A DNA stretch of 28,085 nt from Holophagales bacterium UBA2201 (GCA_002327305.1 DCUZ01000101.1:491-28575), one strand, 5' to 3'. Shown: positions 14,646 to 23,189, numbered from the stretch's first letter. Numbers and translations: made by a program. Notes: generated by a model from the sequence alone, not told the origin.

Positions 14646-16196
14646 TCACGATTTCTTCCTCAGCAGCGCCTGAATCTCGCCCACGATGGCGATGATCTTC
14701 TTTTCCTTTTCCAAAATCCCCGCGGCCAATTGCTCGGGGGGCAGGTGGGTGATGTCTTCCTTCGTGCTGGGGTTTTTGCGATCCAGGTTGAAGTTGTTCG
14801 CCGCGATCTCCGAGGCTTTGACCTTCCAGGCCCGATCGCTGCCTTTGCGCCTGCCCCACCACTGGAGGCAGGGCTGGAACTCCTCGAACTGGAGGGGCAT
14901 GGTCTTGGTGTAATTCTTGCGTCCCTGCGGCAGGGGGTGCTCGTAATACCACACTTCCCGGGTGGGGCCGGAGCGGTCGAAGAAGAGGACATTGGTGGGG
15001 ATGCTGGTGTAGGGGGCGAAGACACCGTTGGGGAGCCGCAGAATGGTGTGGAGGTTGAACTCGCGGAGCAGCTCCTCCTTGATGCGGGCGCAGACGCCGT
15101 CGCCGAAGAGGGTGCCGTTGGGGACGACCACGGCGGCCCGGGCGGCGGGGAAACCGCTTTTGGGTTGTTTGCGCAGTTTGCGCATGATGAGCTGGAGGAA
15201 CAGGAGGGCCGTCTCGGCGGTTTGCTTGTCCTCGGGGAAATTGCGCTGGATCCCCTTCTCCTCCTCTCCGCCGAAGGGCGGATTGGTCATGATGATGTCC
15301 ACGCGGTCCCGCTCGCCGAGCTCGCGCAGGTTGAAGCGCAGGGAGTTGAGGGGATCGATGCGGGGGAATTCCAGGCCGTGGAGGAGAAGGTTCATCTGGC
15401 AAAGGAGGTAGGGCAGGGATTTGGCCTCGCCGCCCAAAATTGATTTTCGTTGAAGGATTCCGTAATCTTCCTTGGTTTTGCACTGGGCGGCCAAATGCTC
15501 GAACGCCTCCACCAGGAACCCGCCCGTACCGGCCGCGGGATCTTCCATGGTTTCGCCCAGGCGGGGATCGATGACGCTGACGATCAGGCGGATGAGCGGG
15601 CGAGGGGTGTAGAACTCGCCGGAATCCCCCGCCGCGTCGCGCATCTCCTTGAGCATGGACTCGTAGAGGCGGGCGAGGGTGTGGATCTCCTCGGAGGCGG
15701 TGAAGTGGATGCCGTTGACCTTGTTGATGACGTCCCGCAGGAGGTAGCCGTTGATCATACGGTTGACGGTGCCGCGAAAGACGGTGGCGATGGTGTCGCG
15801 CCGGTCGCCGCCGTCGTCCCCCTGGAGGGAGCGCAGGTACTTGAAGAGCCCCATGCCGCGTTTGCCGTCGGGGCGCTCGGCCTCGTCCTGGTTGACGAAG
15901 GCGATGAGGGGGTCGCCGGTGATGCCGTCCTCGGCGGCCGCCCAATCCCGCCAGCGATAGGGCTTCTCGATGGCGGGGATGAACTTGCCGCCCTTCATGC
16001 GCGATTCGGTCTCGCGCAGAGTCTCCATGTCGTCCAGGAATTTGAGGAACAGGAGCCAGGTGAGCATGGGAAGGCGGTCTAAGTCCCCATTGAGCCCCTT
16101 GTCCTTGCGCATGATGTCCCGGCACGACTTGACGATGGACCCCAACTGCTGGGCGGTGGTGAGGGGAGCGGAAGCTATTTTTGTTCCTCTTGGCAT
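14646..16196 (-). CDS. hsdM: Type I restriction-modification DNA methyltransferase subunit
   Basis: N6-adenine methyltransferase subunit that with HsdS modifies host DNA. The 516 residues show the N-terminal HsdM helical domain (LTWLLFLKFLDDME at about 45-58), the GEFYTPR hallmark at 193-199, the SAM-binding motif DPAAGTGGF at 219-227, and the catalytic NPPF at 305-308. The ATG lies 12 bp after hsdR and is preceded by AGGAAAGG. The C-terminus ends normally, so the hairpin array that follows has not truncated it. Confidence 0.97.
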   Translation of the reverse strand: MPRGTKIASAPLTTAQQLGSIVKSCRDIMRKDKGLNGDLDRLPMLTWLLFLKFLDDMETLRETESRMKGGKFIPAIEKPYRWRDWAAAEDGITGDPLIAFVNQDEAERPDGKRGMGLFKYLRSLQGDDGGDRRDTIATVFRGTVNRMINGYLLRDVINKVNGIHFTASEEIHTLARLYESMLKEMRDAAGDSGEFYTPRPLIRLIVSVIDPRLGETMEDPAAGTGGFLVEAFEHLAAQCKTKEDYGILQRKSILGGEAKSLPYLLCQMNLLLHGLEFPRIDPLNSLRFNLRELGERDRVDIIMTNPPFGGEEEKGIQRNFPEDKQTAETALLFLQLIMRKLRKQPKSGFPAARAAVVVPNGTLFGDGVCARIKEELLREFNLHTILRLPNGVFAPYTSIPTNVLFFDRSGPTREVWYYEHPLPQGRKNYTKTMPLQFEEFQPCLQWWGRRKGSDRAWKVKASEIAANNFNLDRKNPSTKEDITHLPPEQLAAGILEKEKKIIAIVGEIQALLRKKS

Positions 16197-16208
16197 GGAT
16201 GGCCTTTC

Positions 16209-18563
16209 CTAAGCAACGTAGATCAGCGATTGCAATTTCGCCACGGCTTCCTTGAGTTTCTCCGGCCCGCCAAAGAGGCGCGCGATCTCCATGACATTGC
16301 CGTGCTCCGAGAGGGGCGGGACCTTTAGGATGTCCGGGATGGAGAACTGGGCATCGCCGTGCTCGGCGTATTTTTCAAGCAACTCGTCCAGGACCTGCCG
16401 GGCCTCGGGGGTGTAGCGTTCGAAGAAGTCGGGCTTCTGCCGTTTCAGCAGTTCCGCCCGCTCCCGCCGGGTGCGCAGGGGGGCGTTGAAGGCGATGTTG
16501 CAGAGGAGGTAGAAGGGGTCGGCCTCCGGCCGGCCGGTGACGCGGGCCAGGGCGTCGAAGGAGATGCCGCGCTCCTCCAGAAGGGCGATGATGCGGCTCC
16601 GCTCCTCGGCGTCGGTCCACTTGGACCGCAGGGCGGCCGCCGAGGGGGCCATGGAGCGCACAGCATCGCCGGTGTAGTCGGTGAACTTGACGGGTTTCAG
16701 GCGGTTGCCGTCCTTGTCCAGCATATAGACCACATCGGCCAGGATCTCCACCGCCACGCCGGAGACGTAGAACTTGCGGGGCTTATCATCCCCGTCGCCG
16801 CCGGTGAATCCGCCGTCGCCTTCCAGATCCTCATCCGTCAGGATTGGTCGTTCCGTGATGGTCCGCTTCTTCTCCCGTCCCTGCTCGTCCAACTCGGTCT
16901 CCTCGATCAGGGCGGGCTCGCCGTCGAACTCGGGGTCGGCGAAGAGGCGCGTGGCGCTGCCGGTGTAATCCAGGATGGTGAAATAGAACTTGCCGTAGTC
17001 GCCCCGCACCCGGCTCCCCCGACCGATGATCTGTTTGAATTCCGTCATGGAATTGATGACGGAAAAGAGGGCGATGTTCTTGCAGGTGGGGATATCCACG
17101 CCGGTGGTGAGCAGTTTGGAGGTGGTGGCGATGACGGGGGTGGCGGATTCCACATCCATGAAACGGCCCAGGTGGCCGCGGCCGACTTCCCCCTCTTCCG
17201 AAACGATGCGGACCACGTAGTCGGGCGTCTCCCGCACCCGGTCCGAATTGAGATTGACCAGGGCCTGGCGCATCTGGTCCGCGTGTTCCTGGTCCACGCA
17301 AAATACGATGGTCTTGCCAAGGCGGTCGGTGGCCTTGAGATGGTCCGTAAGATGGCGGGCGACGGCCTCGGTGCGGGAGCGCAGGGAGAGCGTGTGCTCG
17401 AAATCCTTGGTCAGGAAGGTTCCTTCGGGGAGCGGCCGCCCGTGGTCGTCCAGTTGCCCCTTTTCCGGCGTGTAGCCCGTGGCGTCCACGGTTGTAATGA
17501 CGCGATGGACTTTGTAGGGGGCAAGGAAGCCGTCCTCGATCCCCTGCTTCAGACTGTAGGTATAGACGGGATTGCCGAAGTAATGGTAGGTGTCGGCGTT
17601 GTCGTCCCGCTTGGGCGTGGCGGTCATGCCGAGCTGGGCGGCGGGCTGGAAGTATTCCAAAATGACGCGCCAGTTGCTCTCATCTTTGGCCGACCCGCGG
17701 TGGCACTCGTCCACGATGATGAGGTCGAAAAAATCGGGCGGATATTTGCGGAAGAGGCCCGGGCGGTTGGCGTCCTCGGCGATGGCCTGGTAGGTGGCGA
17801 AATAGATTTCGCGGCTCTTGAGGGCCCTCCCCTTAATCTTATGCCGCGCGTCGCCCAGGACAGCGAAGTCCTTGTCCTTGGGATCGTCCACCAGGACATT
17901 GCGGTCGGAAAGGTAGAGGACGCGGGGCCGGTTGTGGTCGCCGCGCAGGTTCCAGTGGTGTTCCCACAGGCGATGAACGATCTGGAAGGCGATGAAGGTC
18001 TTGCCCGTGCCGGTGGCGAGGGTGAGGAGAACGCGCTTGCGTCCCTCCAAAATGGACTTGAGAGCCAGGTTGACGGCGAGTTCCTGGTAGTAACGGGGCG
18101 GCTTGCCGGGGATGGCGCTGAACGGCTTGAGGAGGGCCTCCTTGATGCCGTCGGGGATCTTCTCCCGGGTCTTCTGCCGCTCCCACAGTTCTTTGGGCGA
18201 AGGGAAGGCGGTCAATTCCCTCTGTCGTCCCGTGATGAAGTCGTGCTCGATGATGGCCCTGCCGTTGGTGGCATAGGCGAAGTTCAGGCGCAGGGTCTGG
18301 GCGTAGTCCATGGCCTGCTGGAGGCCGTCCCCGGCATTTTTGTAGGCGGCCTTCGCCTCCACCACGGCGATGGGCCAGTTGCGCCCCATGGTGAGCAGGT
18401 AGTCGGCGCGCTTCTGTTTGCGGCGGTGGACGATGTTCTCGATGACGACGATGCGGCCGTCGGTGAAGGTGCGCTGTTCGCGGATCTGGTCGTCCGTCCA
18501 CCCCGCAGCGTAAAGCTTGGGAAGGACGAACTTGCGGCAGGTGTCGGCTTCGCTTAAGCCCAT
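16209..18563 (-). CDS. hsdR: Type I restriction endonuclease subunit R
   Basis: ATP-dependent translocase and nuclease of the restriction complex, 784 residues. An N-terminal PD-(D/E)XK nuclease is marked by D54 (KRADYLL) and E69-x-K71 (VVEAK). The SF2 helicase follows, with Walker A ATGTGKTF at about 183-190, DECH at 285-288, GMTATP, and a motif VI-like IIGRGSR further on. The C-terminal part from about 640 is the helical domain that contacts HsdM. Order hsdR-hsdM-hsdS and the length fit the EcoAI/EcoEI-like (type IB) group, a tentative placing. All key residues are intact, so it should be active. A likely promoter lies about 95 nt upstream. Confidence 0.97.
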   Translation of the reverse strand: MGLSEADTCRKFVLPKLYAAGWTDDQIREQRTFTDGRIVVIENIVHRRKQKRADYLLTMGRNWPIAVVEAKAAYKNAGDGLQQAMDYAQTLRLNFAYATNGRAIIEHDFITGRQRELTAFPSPKELWERQKTREKIPDGIKEALLKPFSAIPGKPPRYYQELAVNLALKSILEGRKRVLLTLATGTGKTFIAFQIVHRLWEHHWNLRGDHNRPRVLYLSDRNVLVDDPKDKDFAVLGDARHKIKGRALKSREIYFATYQAIAEDANRPGLFRKYPPDFFDLIIVDECHRGSAKDESNWRVILEYFQPAAQLGMTATPKRDDNADTYHYFGNPVYTYSLKQGIEDGFLAPYKVHRVITTVDATGYTPEKGQLDDHGRPLPEGTFLTKDFEHTLSLRSRTEAVARHLTDHLKATDRLGKTIVFCVDQEHADQMRQALVNLNSDRVRETPDYVVRIVSEEGEVGRGHLGRFMDVESATPVIATTSKLLTTGVDIPTCKNIALFSVINSMTEFKQIIGRGSRVRGDYGKFYFTILDYTGSATRLFADPEFDGEPALIEETELDEQGREKKRTITERPILTDEDLEGDGGFTGGDGDDKPRKFYVSGVAVEILADVVYMLDKDGNRLKPVKFTDYTGDAVRSMAPSAAALRSKWTDAEERSRIIALLEERGISFDALARVTGRPEADPFYLLCNIAFNAPLRTRRERAELLKRQKPDFFERYTPEARQVLDELLEKYAEHGDAQFSIPDILKVPPLSEHGNVMEIARLFGGPEKLKEAVAKLQSLIYVA

Positions 18564-18657
18564 TCGTATGATGCCCGTTGAATTCGCTTGGGAGAAATCA
18601 TAACCTGCGCCACTAATGCCCCCTTTGCCAGCAAGTTAGGCGATTCCAAGTGATGTC

Positions 18658-18687
18658 ACTATACTCCCATGGATGGGGGAGGGTCAA
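18658..18687 (-). promoter_or_regulatory. Probable sigma70 promoter of the hsd operon
   Basis: On the minus strand TTGACC (18687-18682) and TATAGT (18663-18658) are separated by 18 bp. The start site would be near 18651, giving a leader of about 88 nt before the hsdR ATG. If correct, it would drive hsdR, hsdM, hsdS and the two downstream genes of unknown function. Confidence 0.55.
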
Positions 18688-18713
18688 GGGCTGCGCGAGA
18701 CATTCCGGCAAAC

Positions 18714-18899
18714 GCTTAAATAAGCAAGTCCTTGAAACTGAGGCGCTTTCGTCCGATTTTGGAGTGCGCATCGGCAAACCCTTTAATAAAGGCATGGCAT
18801 CAGGCGGGCGTTGATGTCCACTTCCCTGCCTGGTAGAATAGCCGCGTACCCCCTCCGGAGATAGCATCTCCGGACCGACGCTCTCCTCGCTGAGAGCGT
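18714..18899. repeat. Second stem-loop cluster, upstream of hsdR
   Basis: Four short stem-loops: GCTTA arms with an AA loop (18714-18725); CCTTTA arms with a single-base loop (18780-18792); TCCGGAGAT arms with loop AGC, perfect (18854-18874); and ACGCTCTC arms with a 6-nt loop (18878-18899). The third has the same 3-nt AGC/GCT loop as members of the array at 14456-14595. The 377-bp gap between the HigA-like gene and hsdR otherwise holds only a doubtful minus-strand open frame. Confidence 0.7.
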
Positions 18900-18940
18900 T
18901 TCTTTTTTCTCCAGCAATCTTGTCTCCATTCCTCATGCGA

Positions 18941-20068
18941 TCACCCGGCTTTCCTCATCTCTTTCAGCAGCTGCGCCTCCTGGATCTCCGGGGGCAGGAG
19001 ATTCAAAACCGATCCCTTCAGCGCGTTGAGGTTGGCTCGGGGCAGTATCCCGTTGTGCTGAAGGATGCCTACCACCACACCGGGATGCAGGTCGTGTTCG
19101 ACAGCGCATCGCGCCACCAGGGCGCGGGATTTGAAGGTGACATTCTTAAAGCAGGCCAGGACCTCCCGCTCCTTCAGCCACACGGCGGCCTTGCGGTCCG
19201 CCGCGCGTTCCTGGGCGGTTTCCAACTGATCCAGGCGGTCGATGAAGCACTCGTCCATGCCCTTGAAATGCAGAAGCAGATGGGCCAGTTCATGCGCCAT
19301 CGTGAACCAGAAATGGTCTATGCGGTCATAGCGGCCGGTATAGACGATCACGGGATTCCGACCGTCCATAAACGCCGCTCCGTCGGCATAGGTCTTGGGG
19401 AGATGCCCAAGGACGAGAAACTTGACTCCGGCGGCGCTGAGGTCCTTGATGAATCTCGCCGGCCCCTCCACGCTCAAAGTGAGACGATGCAAATTGTCAC
19501 CAATGGTCTCCAACGCTCTGGGCCGATAGGCGCTACCATCCATCCGAGACGCGCACCGACGGGCCATGTGAAGCCAGGCCTGGGCAAAATAGGGGTTATA
19601 TCCTGCGAATGCCGCTGATTTGCGGAACTTGGATTGAATGCCCTTGTCCATGAAGCCGAAATCGAGGTCCTGGATCCCCCAAAAGCGCTTTACCTCCTCT
19701 TCAAGGACCGAGAGTGGCTTCGACGCCTTGATCCATCCCCTCTTGACCATTTCCCCAATGGGCATATGGGCGTAGATATAGGCCCGTTTGCCTACCTCCT
19801 TGATGGCGTAATCCTGGCGGCGTTCCCGCAATCGGTAATTCGCGTCCAGGTTCAGCCAAAATTGGGGCGACTGACCGAAGGCCATCCCCAGCTTTTGGGC
19901 GGTCTCGATGGTGATCGCCTGTTTGCTGCGGATGATCTCGTTGATCGCCTTCAGCGACATATTGAGGATGGCTGCCAGGTCCTCCTGCCGCCAGTGGCGA
20001 GCCTCCAGCTCCTCTTTGATGAACTCCCCGGGGCCGATGTTGTAGGCCGGGTTTTTATTTTCTACCAT
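18941..20068 (-). CDS. HigA-type HTH antitoxin fused to ImmA/IrrE-like zinc peptidase
   Basis: A 375-residue protein. Residues about 15-77 are a HigA/XRE helix-turn-helix (FIKEELEARHWRQEDLAAILN, split, then AITIETAQKLGMAFG and FWLNLD). The C-terminal half is a metallopeptidase domain of the ImmA/IrrE type with the zinc site HELAH at 259-263 (MAHELAHLLLH). The family often pairs with a RelE/HigB-like toxin, as here. The ATG at 20068 has a strong GGAGGAG site; in-frame codons upstream of it lie in palindromic repeat DNA that is also read by the toxin gene. It is expected to bind and autoregulate the promoter ahead of the toxin, and the peptidase may remove a partner on stress; the last point is inference. 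Confidence 0.9.
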   Translation of the reverse strand: MVENKNPAYNIGPGEFIKEELEARHWRQEDLAAILNMSLKAINEIIRSKQAITIETAQKLGMAFGQSPQFWLNLDANYRLRERRQDYAIKEVGKRAYIYAHMPIGEMVKRGWIKASKPLSVLEEEVKRFWGIQDLDFGFMDKGIQSKFRKSAAFAGYNPYFAQAWLHMARRCASRMDGSAYRPRALETIGDNLHRLTLSVEGPARFIKDLSAAGVKFLVLGHLPKTYADGAAFMDGRNPVIVYTGRYDRIDHFWFTMAHELAHLLLHFKGMDECFIDRLDQLETAQERAADRKAAVWLKEREVLACFKNVTFKSRALVARCAVEHDLHPGVVVGILQHNGILPRANLNALKGSVLNLLPPEIQEAQLLKEMRKAG

Positions 20069-20561
20069 TTTGCTCCTCCATACCGCAGCTCCCGCCGCAA
20101 CCCATTGAAAGCGGGAGAGGGCGGCTCCCTCTCCCGCCAGGCGGAGTGAATCCGCCCGGTGCCACCCTCTCCCCAAGGCGGCGCTCACCCGCGCTCGCCT
20201 TAATGCAATTCCTGTTGAAAAATGACACGCTGAAGCGCGAAAGTTCGTCAGGAATAGCATAATGAGCCGATAACTTCACGATGCTGACGGTCCCCCGCGT
20301 CCTTGCTTTATCCTCAAATTCGATCTCAAATTCCAGGCGATACTGGTCATTGATGCGAAGCGAAAAGCGGTTCTCATGCCCCTGCAATCTCTTGAAATGA
20401 AGGCTGGCGGAATGCTGGAGATCATGGATGCTCTCCGCCGCTTCCAGGATTTGCACGCGTTGGCAGAACTTGCGGACCAACCCGGCGGGTAGTTTTCCCT
20501 TGCGGGAATGGCCCGTCATGAAAAGCGCCTCCAAGTGCGGATCGCCGAAGAGGACTTGCAT
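20055..20561 (-). CDS. HigB/RelE-like toxin with unusual C-terminal extension
   Basis: Ribosome-dependent mRNA interferase family in its first ~103 residues: FKRLQGHENRFSLRINDQYRLEFEIE (split; about 57-82) is the LxGxxxxxxSxRIxxxxRxxF-type core, followed by VSIVKLSAHY, where such toxins usually end. About 65 further residues, rich in Gly, Pro and Arg (VAPGGFTPPGGRGSRPLPLS), come from palindromic repeat DNA and run into the start of the antitoxin gene, overlapping it by 14 bases. The extension looks like a stop codon lost to an inserted repeat. Whether it affects activity is unknown. A textbook sigma70 promoter precedes the gene. Confidence 0.82.
   Translation of the reverse strand: MQVLFGDPHLEALFMTGHSRKGKLPAGLVRKFCQRVQILEAAESIHDLQHSASLHFKRLQGHENRFSLRINDQYRLEFEIEFEDKARTRGTVSIVKLSAHYAIPDELSRFSVSFFNRNCIKASAGERRLGERVAPGGFTPPGGRGSRPLPLSMGCGGSCGMEEQNGRK
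20111..20156. repeat. Palindromic element inside the toxin 3' end
   Basis: Two adjacent perfect stem-loops: arms GCGGGAGAGGG with a 5-nt loop (20111-20137) and arms GGCGGA with a 5-nt loop (20140-20156). They resemble common REP-like intergenic elements, but here they are translated as the end of the HigB-like protein. Confidence 0.8.
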
Positions 20562-20579
20562 GGGTGTATGTCCTTTGTT

Positions 20580-20608
20580 AGTGTAGGCCCCGCCGAGCTT
20601 GTTGTCAA
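20580..20608 (-). promoter_or_regulatory. Sigma70 promoter of the toxin-antitoxin pair
   Basis: On the minus strand a consensus TTGACA (20608-20603) and TACACT (20585-20580) are 17 bp apart. The predicted start lies about 10-12 nt before the toxin ATG at 20561, so the leader is very short. It diverges from the purB promoter about 170 bp away. The rest of the 227-bp intergenic region is AT-rich with no gene. Confidence 0.75.
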
Positions 20609-20753
20609 GTGGAATTTTACTTTATATGTAATAGCGTTATTCAGTAATGCATGTTGACGACAACGCAGGGAGAGGCATCTCATTATTTTTCAGCGAGAAA
20701 TGATGGATCATTGTCGGAAATGCTTATTATTCATTAAATTGCCCGGCGTGCAA

Positions 20754-20782
20754 TTGAACCCCGCTCCCGAATCTGCGATAAT
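20754..20782 (+). promoter_or_regulatory. Sigma70 promoter of purB, apparently giving a leaderless mRNA
   Basis: TTGAAC (20754-20759) and GATAAT (20777-20782) are 17 bp apart. The purB ATG begins at 20789, just where transcription should start (about 7 nt after the -10 box), and there is no Shine-Dalgarno sequence. Confidence 0.7.
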
Positions 20783-20788
20783 CCCCCC

Positions 20789-22195
20789 ATGGAAATGAAT
20801 GTCCTGAAACGCTACGTCTCCCCCGAGATGCTGGAATTGTTCGCCGACAAAAACCGCGCCCTGGTCTGGCGGCGGATCTGGGTGGCCCTGGCCCGGGCCC
20901 AGCGGGAGGCGGGGCTGGACCTTCCCGAGGCGGCCATCGCCGCCATGGAGGCCAACCTCGCCTCGATTAATTTGAAGCGGGTGGAGGAACTGGAGCGGGA
21001 CCTTCGGCACGACGTCATGGCCCACATCCACCACTTCGCCGAGGTGGCGCCGGAGGCCAAGCCCTACCTCCATCTGGGGGCCACCTCCTGCGACATCACC
21101 GACAACGCCGACCTCATCCTCGCGCGCGAGGCCCTGCGCCTCCTGCACGGAAAACTCCGGACCCTCCTGTTCCACCTGCGGGCGCTGGCCCTGGAGCACC
21201 GGGACCTGCCGTGCCTGGGCTACACCCACCTGCAGGCGGCCCAGCCCACCACGATGGGGAAGCGCTTCTGCCTCTACCTGGCCGATTTCCTCAGCGACTT
21301 CCTCCTCGTCACCGACACCTGGGAGTCCCTTCCGCTGAAGGGACTGAAGGGGGCCACCGGGACGCAGGCCTCCTACCTGGCCCTCTTCGACGGCGACTGG
21401 CGGAAGGTCCTGCAGATGGAGAACCGCTTCCTCCACGCCCTGGGATTCTCCAACGCCACGCCGGTGGTGGGGCAGACCTACCCGCGCAAGATGGACAAGG
21501 AACTGGGGGACATCCTCGCGGGGATCGCCGTCTCCGCCGGGAAGATGAGCCGCGACTTCCGCATGTTGCAGGCCTTCGGCGAGGTGGCCGAACCGTTCGG
21601 GTCCAAGCAGGTGGGTTCCTCGGCCATGCCCTTCAAGCGCAATCCGATGAAGATGGAGCGGGTCACCTCGTTGTCGAGGTACATGCTCAATCTCCTGCGC
21701 GGCCTCGAGGACACCGCCGCCGAGCAGTTCCTGGAGCGCACCCTCGACGACAGCGCCCTCCGCCGCCTCACCCTCCCGATGGGGTTCTTCATGGCCGACG
21801 CCGTCCTGCGCCTCTGCATCGTCACGGCGGCCGGGGCCCAGGTGCGCAAGGAGGTCATCGCCCGGCGGTTCAAGGCGCAGGCCCCCTTCCTGGTCATCGA
21901 GACCCTTCTGATGGAATGGGTCAAACGGGGCGGGGACCGGCAGGAGGGGCACGAGGTCCTGCGCCAGGAGGCCATGAAGGCGCACGCCGCGGTGGAGGCG
22001 GGGAAACCCAATCCCCTCTTTAAGAACCTCCTCCGGCGCGGGGGGTTCCCGTTCACGGCCGCCGAATTGCGGGGCCTGACCCGCCCTAAAGCGCTGGTCG
22101 GGTTGGCCCCGCAACAGGCCAGGTCCTTCATCAAGGCCGCCGTGGACCCATGGCTGGAGGGGTTTACCCCCGGATCCGAAGATGTGGCGGTTTGA
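20789..22195 (+). CDS. purB: Adenylosuccinate lyase
   Basis: Cytoplasmic homotetramer of purine synthesis; splits fumarate from SAICAR and from adenylosuccinate. The 468 residues carry the fumarate-lyase signature GSSAMPFKRNPMKMER (about 278-293) and the earlier active-site motifs HLGATSCDITDNA (about 95-107) and TYHLQ-like YTHLQAAQPTT. Length and ends are normal. The start is ATG 20789 (a second ATG two codons later is possible). The promoter position implies a leaderless transcript. It is the first gene of the plus-strand block purB-recO-glyQ-glyS. Confidence 0.97.
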   Translation: MEMNVLKRYVSPEMLELFADKNRALVWRRIWVALARAQREAGLDLPEAAIAAMEANLASINLKRVEELERDLRHDVMAHIHHFAEVAPEAKPYLHLGATSCDITDNADLILAREALRLLHGKLRTLLFHLRALALEHRDLPCLGYTHLQAAQPTTMGKRFCLYLADFLSDFLLVTDTWESLPLKGLKGATGTQASYLALFDGDWRKVLQMENRFLHALGFSNATPVVGQTYPRKMDKELGDILAGIAVSAGKMSRDFRMLQAFGEVAEPFGSKQVGSSAMPFKRNPMKMERVTSLSRYMLNLLRGLEDTAAEQFLERTLDDSALRRLTLPMGFFMADAVLRLCIVTAAGAQVRKEVIARRFKAQAPFLVIETLLMEWVKRGGDRQEGHEVLRQEAMKAHAAVEAGKPNPLFKNLLRRGGFPFTAAELRGLTRPKALVGLAPQQARSFIKAAVDPWLEGFTPGSEDVAV

Positions 22196-22213
22196 AGGCA
22201 TTCGCCCCCGCCC

Positions 22214-22443
22214 GTAAAGAGTAAATGGTAAATAGTAAAGGGCTCCCCCGCCCGCCCCGAAAGAATGCAACTTGCCGCGTTCCATTCTCTATTTACTTTT
22301 TACTCTTTACTCTTTACGTTTCTCTGAAGGCCATTTACTCTTTACTATTTGCGCCTTTCACCTCAGCATTACTCTCCACACTCGACATACTTGCGCTCCG
22401 TTCATCTCCATTTACCATTTACTCTTTACTATTTACGCCTTTC
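22214..22443. repeat. Heptamer arrays, inverted pair plus direct repeat, between purB and recO
   Basis: Four GTAAANN heptamers (GTAAAGA, GTAAATG, GTAAATA, GTAAAGG; 22214-22241) face, across about 43 bp, a TTTACTC/TTTACTT array (22285-22318) that is roughly their reverse complement. Further on, a 29-bp sequence starting CCATTTACTC occurs at 22331-22359 and again at 22415-22443 with one mismatch. The 274-bp gap has no gene; frames that extend recO upstream through it are artefacts. Confidence 0.85.
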
Positions 22444-22469
22444 CTGCCCAGACCTTCCAAGTTGACCCA

Positions 22470-23189
22470 ATGGTGGTAAAGAGCGACTCCGCCTTTGTCC
22501 TGTCCGTCCACCCCTACCGGGAGACCAGCGCCACGGTGGCCCTCTTCACCCTGGGCGAGGGGTTGAAGCGGGCGGTGGCGAAGGGGGCGAGGCGGCCGAA
22601 GTCCAAACTGACCGCGGCGCTTTCGCCCCTCAACGAGGTCACGGTGCAGTTCTACGAATCGGAGCGCGGGTCGATGGCGACGCTGGCGGAGGCCGACCTC
22701 CTCCGCTCGGCCCTGCCCTTGGCGATAAAACTGCCCGACCCCTTTCTCCTGCACTATCTCCCCGAGGCGGTCCTCACCTTCGTCCAGGAGGGGGAGTCCA
22801 GCCCGGTCCTCTACCGCCTCCTCCGCGCCTGCCTCGACGGCCTGGAGAGGGGCCTGCCGCCCCTCCAGGTGAAGGCCTATTTCGACTTCTGGCTCCTGCG
22901 CTCCAACGGGACCCTCCCCCCGTGGCGCCGCTGTTCGTGCGGGGCCCCGGCAACCCACTGGGACCCCCGCGCCCTGAAGGCCCGGTGCGCCCGCCACGCC
23001 CCCGGCGCCCCCCCCTTCCCCGACGGCCTCCTCGATCTCCTCGCCGCCTTCCGCTCCCGTCCGCTGGGGGAGGTCCCCCCGCCCGACGCCGCCCCGGACC
23101 TCTACCGATGGCTCCTGGGGACCTTTTGCGACCTGCAGACCCACTTCCTCGGGAAGCCGCTTAAATCGTACGCTCTGAACCGTCCGTAG
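22470..23189 (+). CDS. recO: DNA repair protein RecO
   Basis: Recombination mediator that loads RecA on SSB-coated gaps with RecF/RecR. The 239 residues begin with the RecO OB-fold (MVVKSDSAFVLSVHPYRETS, then FTLGEGLKRAVAKGARRPKSK), the helical middle carries YFDFWLLRSNG, and the zinc-finger region has Cys residues in RRCSCGAP and KARCARH, fewer than the usual four-cysteine set. The ATG at 22470 fits the family N-terminus; no ribosome-binding site is visible. The 280-bp repeat region before it separates it from purB. Confidence 0.92.
   Translation: MVVKSDSAFVLSVHPYRETSATVALFTLGEGLKRAVAKGARRPKSKLTAALSPLNEVTVQFYESERGSMATLAEADLLRSALPLAIKLPDPFLLHYLPEAVLTFVQEGESSPVLYRLLRACLDGLERGLPPLQVKAYFDFWLLRSNGTLPPWRRCSCGAPATHWDPRALKARCARHAPGAPPFPDGLLDLLAAFRSRPLGEVPPPDAAPDLYRWLLGTFCDLQTHFLGKPLKSYALNRP

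Noticed and set aside
16359..18557. Open frame of 732 codons on the plus strand, antisense to hsdR
   Set aside because: High GC keeps antisense frames open; its translation is low in recognisable motifs and hsdR on the other strand has all its catalytic residues.
18613..18936. 107-codon minus-strand open frame upstream of hsdR
   Set aside because: It covers hairpins and the probable hsd promoter, has no recognisable domain; at most a decayed remnant.
20708..22285. Open frame of 525 codons on the minus strand, antisense to purB
   Set aside because: purB is unmistakable on the plus strand; the antisense frame is Gly/Glu/His-rich shadow sequence.
22272..22469. 66-residue upstream extension of RecO
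   Set aside because: It is translated from TTTACTC arrays; the RecO fold begins at 22470.
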